A DNA stretch of 64,000 bases from Euglena gracilis. Taxonomy: Eukaryota; Euglenida; Euglenophyceae; Euglenales. The position numbers and the translations under genes were made by a program. The DNA is taken from the NCBI GenBank assembly GCA_039621445.1, contig CP154956.1:59715178-59779177 (forward strand). Direction: 5' to 3'. The notes beneath the pieces are model-generated. The model worked only from the letters and a program-made list of their open reading frames with translations, searched no databases and had not been told where the DNA came from. This document shows positions 11,486-22,900 of this stretch, one piece after another (the stretch's first letter is position 1; each line of letters starts with the position of its first letter).

Positions 11486-11877
11486 GTCCCCCCCCCCCAG
11501 GAAACTGTCCTCCACTTCCCTGTATGCTAACCTGTCCTCATAGAAATGTCTCCTACCCTTGTAGCCACTGACCTGTCTCCTAGCAAATTTTTGAGCATTT
11601 TCCCATTTTTTTAATTGAAAAGGCAACTGTTCCCAAGTTGAAAAAACGTAAACATTATTTTCAGGCTTCTGTTCACAGATTTGTGAGAAAAAACCACTTT
11701 GTGGATTTTTGTGCCTAGTGGGGGTCAAAAATGTACACTCTTTTTTCTCTGACCCGGACCTGCCTGGGAAACTGTCTCCTGCCCGTGTACCCGCTGACCT
11801 GTCCTGAAAGGGACCTGTCTCCTATCCCTGTACTGCTTGCGGACTTGTCTGGAGACAGTTTCCCGGGGGAGGAGGTA
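11486..11877. repeat. Foldback family 2 related segment (CGGGAAACTGTC)
   Basis: Left CCCCCCCCCAGGAAACTGTC (about 11,489-11,509) is matched in inverse by GACAGTTTCCCGGGGGAGGAGG followed by TA (about 11,854-11,877). An internal CTGGGAAACTGTCTCC lies at about 11,765, with further ACCTGTCTCCTA / ACCTGTCCT words. It is a longer relative of the compact element at 16,013-16,173. Confidence 0.55.
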
Positions 11878-12286
11878 GGCAGGCAGGTGGGGGAGGTTGC
11901 TTGCCGCCACCATCGTCGCCATCGCAGCTGGCTGTCTTGCCAGCCAGCTGCCTCAGGGTCTAACCATCAACCAGCACCTTTTTCCGTTCCATGCAGACCA
12001 GCACCTCCTTTTCCTGCCAGACCCCTGACCATGCCCAACCTTCTTACGTGACAACCTTCTGAAATTTATTTGCTCCACCTCCAGCACAAGAAGGTTTTGC
12101 CAAGGGGATGCAGATCCAGATAGCAACCCCCAAGGCAAAAAGTCCAGCACGGGCCCCAGACAAGGACCTCCTGCAGCGTTTCGATCCACACCGAGCTTAT
12201 TTCATCAATGATATGGATAAATGGGTGAAACTTTCTGCAAAAGTCTTACCGAAAGCAACACATAACAGGAATAAGCACCACATTTT

Positions 12287-12288
<2 letters not shown>

Positions 12289-12333
<45 letters not shown>
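12289..12333. repeat. (AT)n microsatellite
   Basis: About 22 uninterrupted AT dinucleotides. No other feature. Confidence 0.95.
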
Positions 12334-12339
<6 letters not shown>

Positions 12340-13110
12340 TACATGTGTGTGTATCGATTATTTGACCCCAATTTTGCCCTGGCCAGTCCTTTTCCGACCC
12401 ATTTCCATTTTTGATTCATTTTTGGGCCATTTTTGCACCTCCAAAAGCAAAAAAAATCCGTTATCGTCCAGCTGCTTGCGGTCATTCGGAAATAAAGAAA
12501 ACTTGTTGAAAGATATATATTTTTGCATAAGTGGCAGTTTCCTGAACTATTTTGTAATTTCGATTTTTTTTGGCACCCGGTTCAACCCCGGGTCGGTCCC
12601 AGCTCCAGCCCAAGACCCCTGCGTGGGGGGGGGGGTGCCATGTGGATTGGGGGGGGGGTGGGAGCACAAGGTTGTGGGCATGAGGCACCTGTTCCATATG
12701 GTGCTGTTTTGGGTCTTCAAGTGACCTGCCAGATTTTTCATGGCTATGCGAGAATGCAAAATTTGCTGCATTGTCCACAAACAACCAGTTTCTTTGTGCT
12801 GCTGATCTTGTTGAAGAACTGGACAGACAACAGATCCCTCCATCAAAAACCCGTGGCACACAATTTTTTGACCAATATTACATATTCTTTTTATGCCTGC
12901 TATTTTGCACCTGCATACAGGACTTTGAGGACCGAGGAAAATGCTACATCATGGAAAGAATGCAGCATCTCAGGTTTGAACCCCCGACCGTGCCATTACG
13001 AGGCAGGAACGTCCCCGCTGATGTTTTCCAACCAGCAAACATTTTTTTCGCTCCAAATCCTTCTGGTAAGTATTGTTCTTTTTCAATTTCAACACGTGGC
13101 ATTTCTATCT
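12334..13110. other. No gene recognised
   Basis: Open frames cross this stretch, including a 369-codon frame (12,523-13,632, +), but composition varies and no domain is visible. A minus-strand box GGGGGTTCAAACC at about 12,974-12,986 resembles a tRNA T-arm without a partner stem. Confidence 0.4.
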
Positions 13111-13164
13111 TATCCCCCCCCCCCCCCCCTGGGGGGGTTTGGGGGGCCCACCCGATTGGCCGCC

Positions 13165-13340
13165 ATGCCATCGCCGCGAAGCACACAACGCCCGGGCCTG
13201 CCCCGCCTCCTGTCGTACGAGGCCGCCGTGCAGCACCCCCGGGCCCTCGTCACTGTGCCGCTGCTGCTGACGGTGGCGGTCGCCTGTTCCCTCGGTGGGG
13301 CCGTTCCCCCGCCCTCCGCGGTGGGCAGCAACGGCTATGG
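13165..13340 (+). CDS. Putative membrane protein, exon 1 (start exon)
   Basis: ATG at 13,165 has a strong context (GGCCGCCATGCC). The exon is GC-rich and ends at a GT (TATGG|GTACTT), leaving phase 2. The 58 encoded residues start MPSPRSTQRPGLP and contain LLSYEAAVQHPRA. A hydrophobic helix of about 20 residues, ALVTVPLLLTVAVACSLGG, follows, then a Pro/Gly tail. A basic or helical amphipathic stretch just before a first transmembrane helix is common in polytopic membrane proteins. I do not recognise the family. Phase 2 here fits the next island at 14,262, whose frame needs one base to complete the codon (GG|C). Confidence 0.5.
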
Positions 13341-13350
13341 GTACTTTTTT

Positions 13351-13465
13351 TTGAGGGGGGTTGGGTTTTGGGGTGGGTGGTGCTATAGCACACCCCCAGC
13401 GCCGAAAGCTCCAGGGGCCCAAAAACGGCCATTTACAAAGGAGATTTGCCTGGGTGGGCAGCAGG
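13351..13465. repeat. Dispersed repeat D1, copy a
   Basis: GGGTTTTGGGGTGGGTGGTG, then the perfect 12-base palindrome GTGCTATAGCAC (13,380-13,391), then CACCC...GCCGAAAGCTCCAGGGGCCC and AAACGGCCATTT. It is clearly related to 42,895-42,985 and, more distantly, 47,555-47,650. It lies in the presumed first intron of the membrane-protein gene. Confidence 0.7.
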
Positions 13466-14261
13466 CAAGGACAGCCACCGGATCCCACCGGATCCCACCG
13501 GAGATTTTTTCCCATGCACAGATTTTTCTTCTGTATTTATTGCCCCAAAGTCTGCTGCAAAGAGGGATGCACAACAATGGGTTGCTTTTCTTTTTTATTT
13601 TTTATAAAAAAAGACCCTTTCCTTCAGGTTAAAAAAATTGCAGGATATGATTCGCGATGGCAAATTTGGTGGCCATTGGGGTGGATGAAACCGACGACCC
13701 CAGGGTGAGTACGTCACATCATGTGGTGATCCCACGTGGCGACCGGGCAAAAGATCCCAAGCACCTGGCTGGGCCATCAAAGAGAGCCAAAAGGTGACTC
13801 ATGTTATGTTGACAAAAAAGAGGCCAAGACCGACCCCAAAGGCCGTGCATGTGGTTATGCTGTGCAGCGACTGCATGATGCAAAAAGAATATCCGGTCAA
13901 ACCACCTTGTTGCACGTGTTTTTTCCCCCCGGTCCCCGCCAAGGCAACCCACCGGATCCCACCAGACCCCACCGGAGACCAAAAACCGGGGATGACTGTC
14001 CTTGCCTGGTCGGCAGGCACCGGGTTCCAAAACCAACCCCCTCGTGCTGGGTCAAATCCCCCACACACCACAAGGCACCCCCCCCCCCCCCGGTTGGTGA
14101 AAAGAAGCCTGGGCGGGCCAGCCATGTTTCAGGCGATCAGGGGACCACCGTTTCGCTTTTTTCGCGTTCATTTGGGGGGGGGGGGGACGGCAGCGGACTG
14201 CACCGGACTGCAGCGCGGCGGAGGGGGGGGCAGTGTGCGAGACAGCGGAACGGCCCCCCAG

Positions 14262-14376
14262 CGGTGCCGCGGGGCTCACGCTGGTCGTCCTGGGGTGGCT
14301 GGACGTGTTCACGGCCTACAGCCGTGCCTGGGAGCTGTTTGACACCCTGATCGCCGCCCTGCGCCCACGGCTCGGC
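14262..14376 (+). CDS. Putative membrane protein, exon 2
   Basis: It begins after CCCCCCAG (acceptor at 14,260-14,261) in a phase that fits the preceding exon. The peptide GAAGLTLVVLGWLDVFTAYS is followed by RAWELFDTLIAALRPRLG, one hydrophobic segment plus an amphipathic helix. The donor is uncertain: GT at 14,377 is the simplest, but the frame stays open to 14,412. Identity is unknown. Confidence 0.45.
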
Positions 14377-14831
14377 GTGTGGCAGCCACTTGCCCCCCCC
14401 CCCCCCAGGAAGGTTCGCCTCAGGTCTCTGTTGCACGCTGCATTCGAAGCCAACTGACTGAGGATGAATAGAACCAACAACCATATTTTGTTAAAAATGA
14501 AAATGGTTTGATTTTTGAAACTTTTAATGATGAGATATGAGTTAAAATGTTTGCCATGGCAATTTTGTAAACAAGCGTCCTGATATTGCCATTTCTGATG
14601 GATTTTGTCATAATGTTCTTGTGGGGGGCTGGATCGGTTTGGTCGACCTGGGGGTGTTTGAGTTCGAGTTGGGTAAGGGTGTGCATATTAGTTGGTAGTT
14701 TCACAGATCCCCCAATACCGGGCCGGCCTTCAGGTGACAGTGTCCGTGGGGGAATGGACACAGTACATGAACTGCGCGACATTCCCAATGCCACCTTGGT
14801 GAGAGAGAGTGGCATTGGGGAGCTTCCTCAG

Positions 14832-15050
14832 CCGGGCCGTGCCACAAACGGGGCGGGCTGGACGCGGAGGCACTGGTGGCGGGGCTGCAGCGGCAGCTGA
14901 CGGGGCTGCAGGCCGCCCTGGCCGACGCGCAGGGCGTCCTCGGCCCGGCGGGCGGCGCGCTCGGCGCGATGACGGCGCAGTTCTTCGGCCTGCTGCAGGT
15001 GGCGGCCCTGCTGGAGGGCGTGCTGAGCCTGGCGGAGAACGTCGGCTGGG
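14832..15050 (+). CDS. Putative membrane protein, exon 3
   Basis: A GC-rich island with an open frame reading LDAEALVAGLQRQLTGLQAA, continuing through ADAQGVLGPAGGALGAMTA and FFGLLQVAALLEGVLSLAEN. The first half is heptad-like (coiled coil) and the second is an amphipathic or hydrophobic helix. Acceptor CCTCAG at 14,826-14,831 is plausible. The donor is not clear. A long minus-strand frame over the same bases (14,701-15,516) is judged a shadow. The protein family is not recognised. Confidence 0.4.
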
Positions 15051-15559
15051 GGACTCCTGAAGCCAGAGGGGCAGGGCTGTACAGGGAATCCCTGCCACCC
15101 TGTGGGTGATGGGTGGGGGGGGTGGACCCCCCAGACCTCTCAGGTGGGTCTGATCCCCCCCACCAAGCTTTTGGGTAAAACCTTGCGGTGGGGAACCAAC
15201 CTGAGGCCAAGTATGCTTTTCTGCCGGCCGGCTGGACCTGCCCCCCGGGGGGTTCCGTAAGAAATCCCCTGATGCCGACCAGACCCGGGACATCCTGGAT
15301 TTTATGCACAAGGCGTGGCCTGATTCGCTGCGTGGGCATGATCTGTGAGCCCCCCTTTGCTGGGGAGAAGCGATTGCAGTTGTTGCGTCTGATGGGAAAA
15401 TTCTGGACAGAAAAGTGTCCTGGAACCGCTCTTCTTTTTGAGCATGAGAATTCCCGCCGAAAATTGAGAGTTCCCAACCCCCAGCCTCCAAAGCTGAGAA
15501 GTCCCGGACCCCACACCCAGAAAGGACGTCCAAACTATTTCTGTGCTTTTCTTTTCGTT

Positions 15560-15900
15560 TGAGGCAGGCTCTGCCGCGGCACCGCCACCGGGGGGGGGGG
15601 TGGAGGCTTACCCTTCACCTGGCATCCCGGCAGTTGGACCCCTGGGGGTAACCCCCCTCCAAATTTAAGCAACCCTTGGACCCGAACAGACCGACACCAA
15701 TTAACCCAGCTATTTGATCAACCCAGCTATTTGATATACCCCCAAATTTATCAACCCCCTGGGGATCAATGAAAATTCCAGATAATTTAAGCAACCCCTA
15801 AATTTGAGGTGAAAAGAAGGGAAAAGTCAGGAAAATAGGAAAGCGAACAAGCTTAAACCGGAAGGAGCTCCCCCCCCCCCCCCCCCCGTGAACTGAGCTG
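15560..15900. other. AAATTTAAGCAACCC-type repeated words, no gene
   Basis: Contains CCCCTGGGGGTAACCCCC hairpin-forming segments. CCAAATTTAAGCAACCC / TAATTTAAGCAACCC occur twice (15,659-15,675 and 15,783-15,800), and AACCCAGCTATTTGAT occurs twice (15,704 and 15,720). No coding feature. Confidence 0.6.
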
Positions 15901-16012
15901 GTGGAAATGGCTCGGGTGAAGGGCTAACCTCCACCTCCCCCAGTGGGGTCGGTGCCCCAGAGCCAGCCTTTGAATAAAAACAATTCAGTTCGCGGGGGGG
16001 GGGCAGCTCCTA

Positions 16013-16173
16013 CCTCCCCCCCCCGGGAAACTGTCATGCCCGAGAACCTGTCAGGGTCCCGCCCGGGAACTGTCAGGGTCCCCGGTACTGGCCCACCTGT
16101 CAGTATAGGAAGTTGTCAGGGTCCCCGGTACCGGCCAACCTGTCAGGTGACAGTTTCCCGGGGGGGGGGGGGG
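16013..16173. mobile_element. Foldback family 2 element, compact copy
   Basis: TA at 16,011-16,012, then CCTCCCCC...CGGGAAACTGTCA. The right arm TGACAGTTTCCCG-G(13) precedes TA at 16,174-16,175. The arms are 20 bases or more and nearly perfect inverted copies. The 110-bp centre is a tandem of CTGTCAGGGTCCC(G)GG words (about 16,046, 16,067, 16,113). It abuts the next exon-like island, so it would lie immediately upstream of, or supply, a splice acceptor region. Confidence 0.65.
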
Positions 16174-16175
16174 TA

Positions 16176-16352
16176 GGTACCGGGCCGCCGGGGCCGCCGG
16201 GGCTGCGCCGTGGGCCGATGGGGCTGTACGAGTGGGTCGTGCTGCCCGTCGCGTGCTGCGCCACCGCTGCCCTGGCCCTCAACGCCGCCGCCGGGGTGCT
16301 CCGGTCGCGACGGACGGTCTTCTTGGCCACGGAGCCTCCTGGGGCCCATTAG
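16176..16352 (+). CDS. Putative membrane protein, exon 4
   Basis: The open frame ends with TAG at 16,350-16,352. The peptide has a Gly/Pro-rich lead, then [20 protein letters not shown] and [15 protein letters not shown]: one strongly hydrophobic helix followed by basic residues (RSRR), as expected for a membrane segment with a cytoplasmic edge. The TAG might be the stop of the gene, or the exon might end earlier at a GT (ACG|GTCTTC) before it. No family is recognised. Confidence 0.4.
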   Translation, partial: GTGPPGPPGLRRGPMGLYEWVVLPVACCATAALALNAAAGVLRSRRTVFLATEPPGAH

Positions 16353-16434
16353 AGGTTGGTTTGACGTGGAGCAGACTGCAGAAGTTGTGGATGTATGTGC
16401 ACGCAGTCCGTATCTGTGATGCTTCTGTCCATGC

Positions 16435-16835
<401 letters not shown>

Positions 16836-17470
16836 CTCGACCTTCATGTATAACCCCTCCAAATCGCCCCAAATACGAAAACCCCGCTTGGGCTGATTTA
16901 GCAAATATGGCAAATATAACCCCCCTCCAGCAATGCCGATAGGCACTGACACATAAACCTTGTGGGGGGAGTGTGGTGGTTGGTTGTATTTTCATTGGTG
17001 GATTCTGGTTTAGGAGTATCATTCACTACCAATATCACCCATCAGCTTCAGGCGTAGCGTCTCCAAAGGCAGGACTACAAAATGGTGCACAAAATGTCAG
17101 TGGTCCATTCTTGTATGCAGCACGGCGAAGGGTGATGCTAAACCCACCTGGGGGTCGTGAAATCCCAGCCAAATACAAATCCAGGGTTTTGGGGCGTGTA
17201 GCTGTGGTTCATGCGAGCCCAACATACATCCAAAAATGTTTCCCACGCTCGAACTCTGTGCCTCTGGGCATGCGCAAGACGTATGGTGAGGCACATTGTG
17301 GTTTACTTTCAAAAGTTCCGTGCTCCTTATTCTAATGTTCCTGGGCTTTGACCTGAGCAGCGGCTGGAGTGGACCAACAGGTTTCATCATCCCTAAGGAA
17401 TGTGTTGCTTTGTTTGGTTGAACTCTGCCTTCGGTGCCCACAATGCAGCGATTTATGGGCGGTGGTCGGG
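16836..17470. other. No gene recognised
   Basis: A 120-codon open frame at 16,973-17,335 (+) has no domain and AT-leaning composition. Not called. Confidence 0.35.
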
Positions 17471-17473
17471 GAT

Positions 17474-17535
17474 GATGGGGGGGGGTCGAGGGGCATGGGG
17501 GTGGGCAACCCCATGCTCTTCGACCCCCCCCCATC
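17474..17535. repeat. Hairpin GGGGGGGTCGAGGGGCATGGGG
   Basis: GATGGGGGGGGTCGAGGGGC, then ATGGGG, a short GTGGGCAA loop, and CCCCATGCTCTTCGACCCCCC form an inverted repeat with arms of about 25 bases. It has the same G(n)/C(n) design as the foldback families but without clear TA flanks. Confidence 0.6.
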
Positions 17536-17897
17536 CACAGCGTAAACCCTCACCCCAAATAATACCCCCCCTCAGGGTCCGACTTCGGCCACCGAGTTAA
17601 CAACCCCAACGACCCGAATTTTGACCTGAAAATGTGGGTAAAGATTACAATCTCTGACAACAAATTACAGAAAGAATCAATTTTTCTGGATCATCTAGCC
17701 TCCAAAAATGCTACATTGCATGAGAAAGGACAAAAGGCGAACCCAAACAGCCAAAGGGGGTTTTGGTTGCTATTTTGGGCCCTACGGGACTTCGAAAAAC
17801 TTCGAAAATTTTGAGGTGCTGTTACCACCACCCTTTAACCACCCCCCCCCCCCAAATAACCCTCCCCCTTGGGCCGGGACTTTGGGCGACCAGAGGA

Positions 17898-18112
17898 TTA
17901 TATATATATATATATAATATAATATATATATATTATATATATATCTCTATATATATAATTATATATAGTATCTATAGATTATATCTATTATATATATAAT
18001 ATATACTTTGGGCGACAACATTATATATATCTTAAATGTAGGTATGTATATATACTGTGTATATATATATACTATATACATTGTCCATATGTACATATAT
18101 ACATACATATAG
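17898..18112. repeat. TA/ATAT-rich low-complexity segment
   Basis: Alternating AT-rich dinucleotides, in which the word ACTTTGGGCGAC occurs twice (about 17,879 and 18,005). Interspersed TATGTATATATAC words. No coding content. Confidence 0.9.
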
Positions 18113-18404
18113 TGTGTGTGTGGTGGCTGGGCTGGTGCGGTAGTTGACGGGGCCCCCCCCAGGGGGGGGGGGGGGGGGGGGTCCAACTTCCCACGACCCT
18201 GCACTGGGGGGGGGTGCGGCTTCCCCGTCGTGTTGCGCAACATGGCCACTTGCGCACCTAACCCTACTCCTTCAATTAACCCCATAATAGCGCAACATGG
18301 CACAACACGAGCACCTCAGGGGAGTAGCCCTTCAGCGGGGTTGGCAAAAGGAAATGGAACATGCAACGGTGTGCCTGGGGTTTGGGGCTTGACCCCCCCC
18401 CCAG

Positions 18405-18511
18405 GCCCTCCCGGACCGGCCTGCCCAGCCCCCGTCGCCACCGTCGCCTGCTGGCTGACGCTGGCCGCCACTCTCATTGTGAAGGCCGCCATCGTGGACG
18501 GCTGTGGCAAC
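18405..18511 (+). CDS. Putative membrane protein, exon 5
   Basis: The acceptor is CCCCCCCCCCAG (ends 18,404). The peptide contains CPAPVATVACWLTLAATLIV and KAAIVDGCGNQ, another hydrophobic helix. It may continue the series from 13,165, but the link is inferred only from strand, spacing and similar composition. The donor is not resolved. Confidence 0.35.
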
Positions 18512-18599
18512 CAGGCTTCTGTTTTTAAACTCAGAAGCCCCCCCCCCCCCACCCGAGGTGGGTGCCATTGCTTCCGGTGTGTCCGACCCCGGGGAGACC

Positions 18600-18896
18600 C
18601 CTGGTTCTTTCGGAGTGTGACTGTTCTTGGCTCCGGAGCCCCGAGCGGGGGGTGATGGGTCCGCCAGGATTGGCTGAAAGCGGACACCCGGCACCAAAGG
18701 TGTCGGAAAACTTTTTGGGGTTTGGGGCAAAATCCATCGATTTTGATGATTTTGATGTATTTTTGGCCAATTGGCCCCCGGGAGGTTGGAAGCGGGTGAC
18801 TGGTGTTTGGAAAATGACTGACTTGTTTTTTTCAAAGTGGAAAGTGATCCCAGGGTTTGATATAAGGAGGGCGTACATGGTTTAGGTGGGGGGTGT
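18600..18896. repeat. Dispersed repeat D2, copy a
   Basis: GGAGTGTGACTGTTCTTGGC, then CTCCGGAGCCC, later GGGTGACTGGTGTTTGGAAAA and TGACTGACTTG, then CAAAGTGGAAAGTGA. Related sequence lies at 41,388-41,885 and 62,610-62,705, each containing GTGACTGACTGG- or AAGTGACC-like words and GGTTCTTGGCTCCGG or the AAGTGGAAAGTGACCC tail. Confidence 0.55.
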
Positions 18897-18960
18897 CCCC
18901 CCCCCCCCCCCCCCCCCCCCGGCCGCCTGGGGGGGGGGCCCGGACCCCCCCCCCCCACCT
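18897..18960. repeat. Long poly-C / poly-G tracts
   Basis: A run of about 24 C is followed by GGCCGCCT, about 10 G, and a second C run. It is self-complementary and likely hard to sequence accurately. Confidence 0.9.
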
Positions 18961-19999
18961 GCCACCCTCCCACCGGGACCCCAGCGGTGCCCAGCCTCCC
19001 CGTGGCGGGAGGGGGTCAACGTGCCGACGGCGTGGCGAACCGGGCCAAAATTCTGGGAAAAGGTGGACCCTCCCACCTAATTGTTGTTCTTTTTTCTGTC
19101 TTTTTTCCCCCCTTTTTATTTTGGGACCCGAGCCTCAACTCCCAACCCTCAACCCACAACCCAGGCCCCAACTCCCAACCCTCTAATTGTCTGCTGATTC
19201 TGGCCCTCGGAATGGCTGGGTCTTGTTTTCCTCGTATGTGCATTGTCTTCTTGTAACGAACAGGCACCCTACAATTTCATCCTCACACATGCATCCATTT
19301 TAACCCCTCTACACACATCCATATGCCAAAGTCTCGCCAGAAAACACACCGGGTCATGTGCAATCTCCTCCCACAGTCATGTCGTCTTTGACACATACAA
19401 AAAGCTCAGTGGGAATGGGGGCCGCTCCACACCAACGAGCAGTTAACACAGCTGCTGTGAAAAGCTGGAACGCTTGCAGGTACTTTGTAAGGTGGCAAGT
19501 AGGGTCCTGGGATTGAACTAGCTTTTATGCCTGACAGGGCTAGACCAACGAATGGGACGTCCTGTAATTTTTCCAGTGCCCCCTACCTGCCTTCACAGTT
19601 GGTACCAAAGGCAATTTCTGGCTTCCACAAAATTTTGCTTGGATGAATTGTGCAGGCTGGCTTGATGAAGTGAGCACAGATTCAGAATTGTTGATGATTT
19701 TTCTGTGTTATAAATTCCTTTTTGATTGCGAACGACAGAAATTTGGTAATATAATTCGACAATTGAGTATTGTTGAATTTCATTTTCCGCATCCACCACC
19801 GCAGAAAAAGATAAAGGTATAATGAGGCATTTGTGCAACGGCATCACGACAAAACCCTTGTGACGCACATATTTTTTAAAGAGCAACCTTGTTCTGGACA
19901 TACAAATTCCAAGGTTTTGTAACTTTCAAATTCTGTCATAGCAACCATTCTTACGCCTCAACGTCCTCGACCTGACTTTTTCTCAACGTCCCTGGACCA
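18961..19999. other. No gene; repeated CCAACTCCCAACCCTC words; tRNA-like relic
   Basis: CAACTCCCAACCCTC occurs twice near 19,136-19,183. On the minus strand around 19,500-19,580, TTGGTCTAGCCC and AGTTCAATCCCAGGA recall the A and B boxes of tRNA genes, but the stems do not pair. No gene is supported. Confidence 0.4.
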
Positions 20000-22900
20000 A
20001 CAACGACTTGAACACCGCTCGCCCTCGCGAACCACTGCGCCACTCCCCCGGGGTTAGGCTTGCTGCCGAAAACTTTGACACCCCTCGCCCTCGCGAACCA
20101 CTCCGCCGCTCCCCTGGGGTAAGGCTTGCTGCCGAAAACTTTGACACCCCTCGCCCTCGCGAACCACTCCGCCGCTCCCCCGGGGTAAGGCTTGCTGCCG
20201 AAAACTTTGACACCCCTCGCCCTCGCGAACCACTCCGCCGCTCCCCCGGGGTAAGGCTTGCTGCCGAAAACTTTGACACCCCTCGCCCTCGCGAACCACT
20301 CCGGCGCTCCCCCAGATGCTGTTTTGTGGTTTTTTATTTTTATGGTTTATGGTTTATGGTTTTATGGTTGTTTTTTTTTTGGCTTGCTGTCAAATTTCTG
20401 GATGGGCATTCTAACCAAGCTGTTTTTTTTTAATTTTTTTTTAATTTTGGTTTCTGTGTGGTGACAAGCCAGAAGCCTGATGGATCCCTCTCGTACATCA
20501 CTCTTTCCACCGAACTCAATCTTTTTTTTTCCAGTATTTTGGTGCCAGTCGAGGTAAGTCAGCAGCCTGGTGGAACCGTCTCGGACACCACCCTTCAGTG
20601 GGGGGGCTCTCCCTTGTGAACCACTGCGCCGCTGCGATGGGGTAAGGTTTGCTGCCGAATAGTTGAACACCGCCTACGTTGGGATTTGGGCGAAGATGGC
20701 TACAATGGTTTTTATGGCAGTTTTTTTTTTTTTTTTTTTCTTTTTTTTTTTTTTTCTTGCTGTCTAATTTTTTAATGGGCATTCCAACCAAGCTTCATTT
20801 TTTGTTCCCCCCCCCCAGGATTTCGGTATCAATTGAGACCAGCCAGAAGCCTGATGGACCCCTCTCAGACACCACACTCTGGGGGGGGGGGCTCGCCCTC
20901 GCGAACCTCTCCACCGCTCCCCCGGGGTCAGGCTTGCTGCCGAAAACTTTGACACCCCTCGCCCTCGCGAACCACCCCGCCGCTCCCCCGGGGTCAGGCT
21001 TGCTGCCGAAAACTTTGACACCCCTCGCCCTCGCAAACCACCCCGCCGCTCCCCCGGGGTAAGGCTTGCTGCCGAAAACTTTGACGCCCCTCGCCCTCGC
21101 GAACCACTCCGCCGCTCCCCCGGGGTAAGGCTTGCTGCCGAAAACTTTGACACCCCTCGCCCTCGCGAACCACTCCGCCGCTCCCCCAGATGCTGTTTTG
21201 TGGTTTTTTTTTTTGGTTTATGGTTTTATGGTTTTTGGCTTGCTGTCAAATTTCTGGATGGGCATTCCAACCAAGGTGCTTTTTTTTTTGTAATTTGGGT
21301 TCCAGAGTGGAGACCAGCCAGAAGCCTGATGGACCCCTCTCGTACATCACTCTCTTGGGAGGAGGCTCTCCCTCACGAACCACTCTGCCGCTGCCCCAAG
21401 GTGAGGTTGCTGCCGCAAATTTTCAAGCGAGCTCAATTTTTTTTCCCCCAGGATTTCGGCACCAGTCTAGACCAGCCAGCAGCGTGATGGAACCCTCTGG
21501 GACACCTCCTGTGGGGGGGGACCCCTCGCCCCCGTGAATTACTGCCCCGCTGCCCTGGGGTAAGGCTTGCTGCCGAAAACTTGGACAGCCCCTATGATGT
21601 TCTATGGCAGTTTTTTTTTCTTTTTGGCTTGCTGTCTAATTTTTGGATGGGCATTCCAACCAAGCTGCATTTTTGCCAAGATTTTTTGGTTCACGAGTCG
21701 AGACCAGCCAGCAGCCTGATGAACCCCTCTCGTACATCACCCTCTGGGGGGGGGGGGGGCTCGCCCTCAGGAACCACTCCGCTGCTACCCCGGGTTAGGT
21801 TGCTGCCGCAAACTTTCCACCGAACTCAATCTTTTTTTTCCAGTATTTTGGTTCCAGTCGAGGCCAGTCAGCATCCTGGTGGAACCGTCTCGGACAACAC
21901 ACTTCAGTGGGGGGCTCTCCCTCGTGAACTACTGCCCCGCTTCCCTGGTGTAAGGCTTGCTGCCGAATAGTTGAACACCGCCTACGTTGGGATTTGGGCG
22001 AAGATGGCTACAATCGTTTTTATGGCAGTTTTTTTTGCTTTTTTTTCCCTGTTTCTTTCTGGCTTGCTGTCTAATTTTTGGATGGGCATTCCAACCAAGC
22101 TGCATTTTGCCAAGATTTTGGGTTCCAGAGTCGAGACCAGCCAGCAGCCTGATGAACCCCTCTCGTACACCACCCTCTGGGGGGGGGGGGGGCTCGCCCT
22201 CAGGAACCACTCCGCCGCTACCCCAGGTTAGGTTGCTGCCGCAAACTTTCAACCGAACTCAATCTTTTTTTTCCAGTATTTTGGTGCCAGTCGAGGCAAG
22301 TCAGCAGCCTGGTGGAACCGTCTCGGACGCCACCCTTCAGTGGGGGGGCTCTCCTTGTGAATTACTGCGCCGCTGCGATGGGGTAAGGTTTGCTGCCGAA
22401 CAGTTGAACACCGCCTACGTTGGGATTTGGGCGAAGATGGCTACAATGGTTTTGCTTTTTTTTTTCCCTTTTTCTTTTTGGCTTGCTGTCTAATTTTTGA
22501 ATGGGCATTCCAACCAAGCTGCATTTGTTGTTCCCCCCCCCCCCCCCCAAGATTTCGGTTTCAATTGAGACAAGCCAGAAGCCTGTTGGACCCCTTTTAG
22601 AAACCACACCCTGGGGGGGGGGCTCGCCCTCGCGAACCTCTCCGCCGCTCCCCGGGGTCAGGCTTGCTGCCGAAAACTTTGACACCCCTCTCCCTCGCTA
22701 ACCACTCCGCCGCTCCCCCGGAGTCTGGCTTGCTGCCGATAACTTTGTCACCTCTCGCCCTCGCGAACCACGCCGCTCCCCCGGGGTAAGGCTTGCTGCC
22801 GAAAACGTTGACACCCCTCGCCCTCGCGAACCACTCCGCCGCCGCTCCCCCCGGGTAAGGCTTGCTGCCGAAAACTTTGACACCCCTCGCCCTCGCGAAC

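Noticed and set aside
12523-13632. 369-codon + frame
   Set aside because: It spans AT-rich spacer, poly-C/poly-G and dispersed repeat D1. Only its 13,165-13,340 part looks coding.
14701-15516. 271- and 267-codon minus-strand frames
   Set aside because: Two overlapping minus frames over a GC-rich island, both with low-complexity Pro/Arg/Ala composition. The + frame gives a more natural helical peptide.
20020-21188. CRISPR-like array
   Set aside because: Units are adjacent without unique spacers, the genome is eukaryotic, and no cas-like gene is present. It is a tandem satellite.
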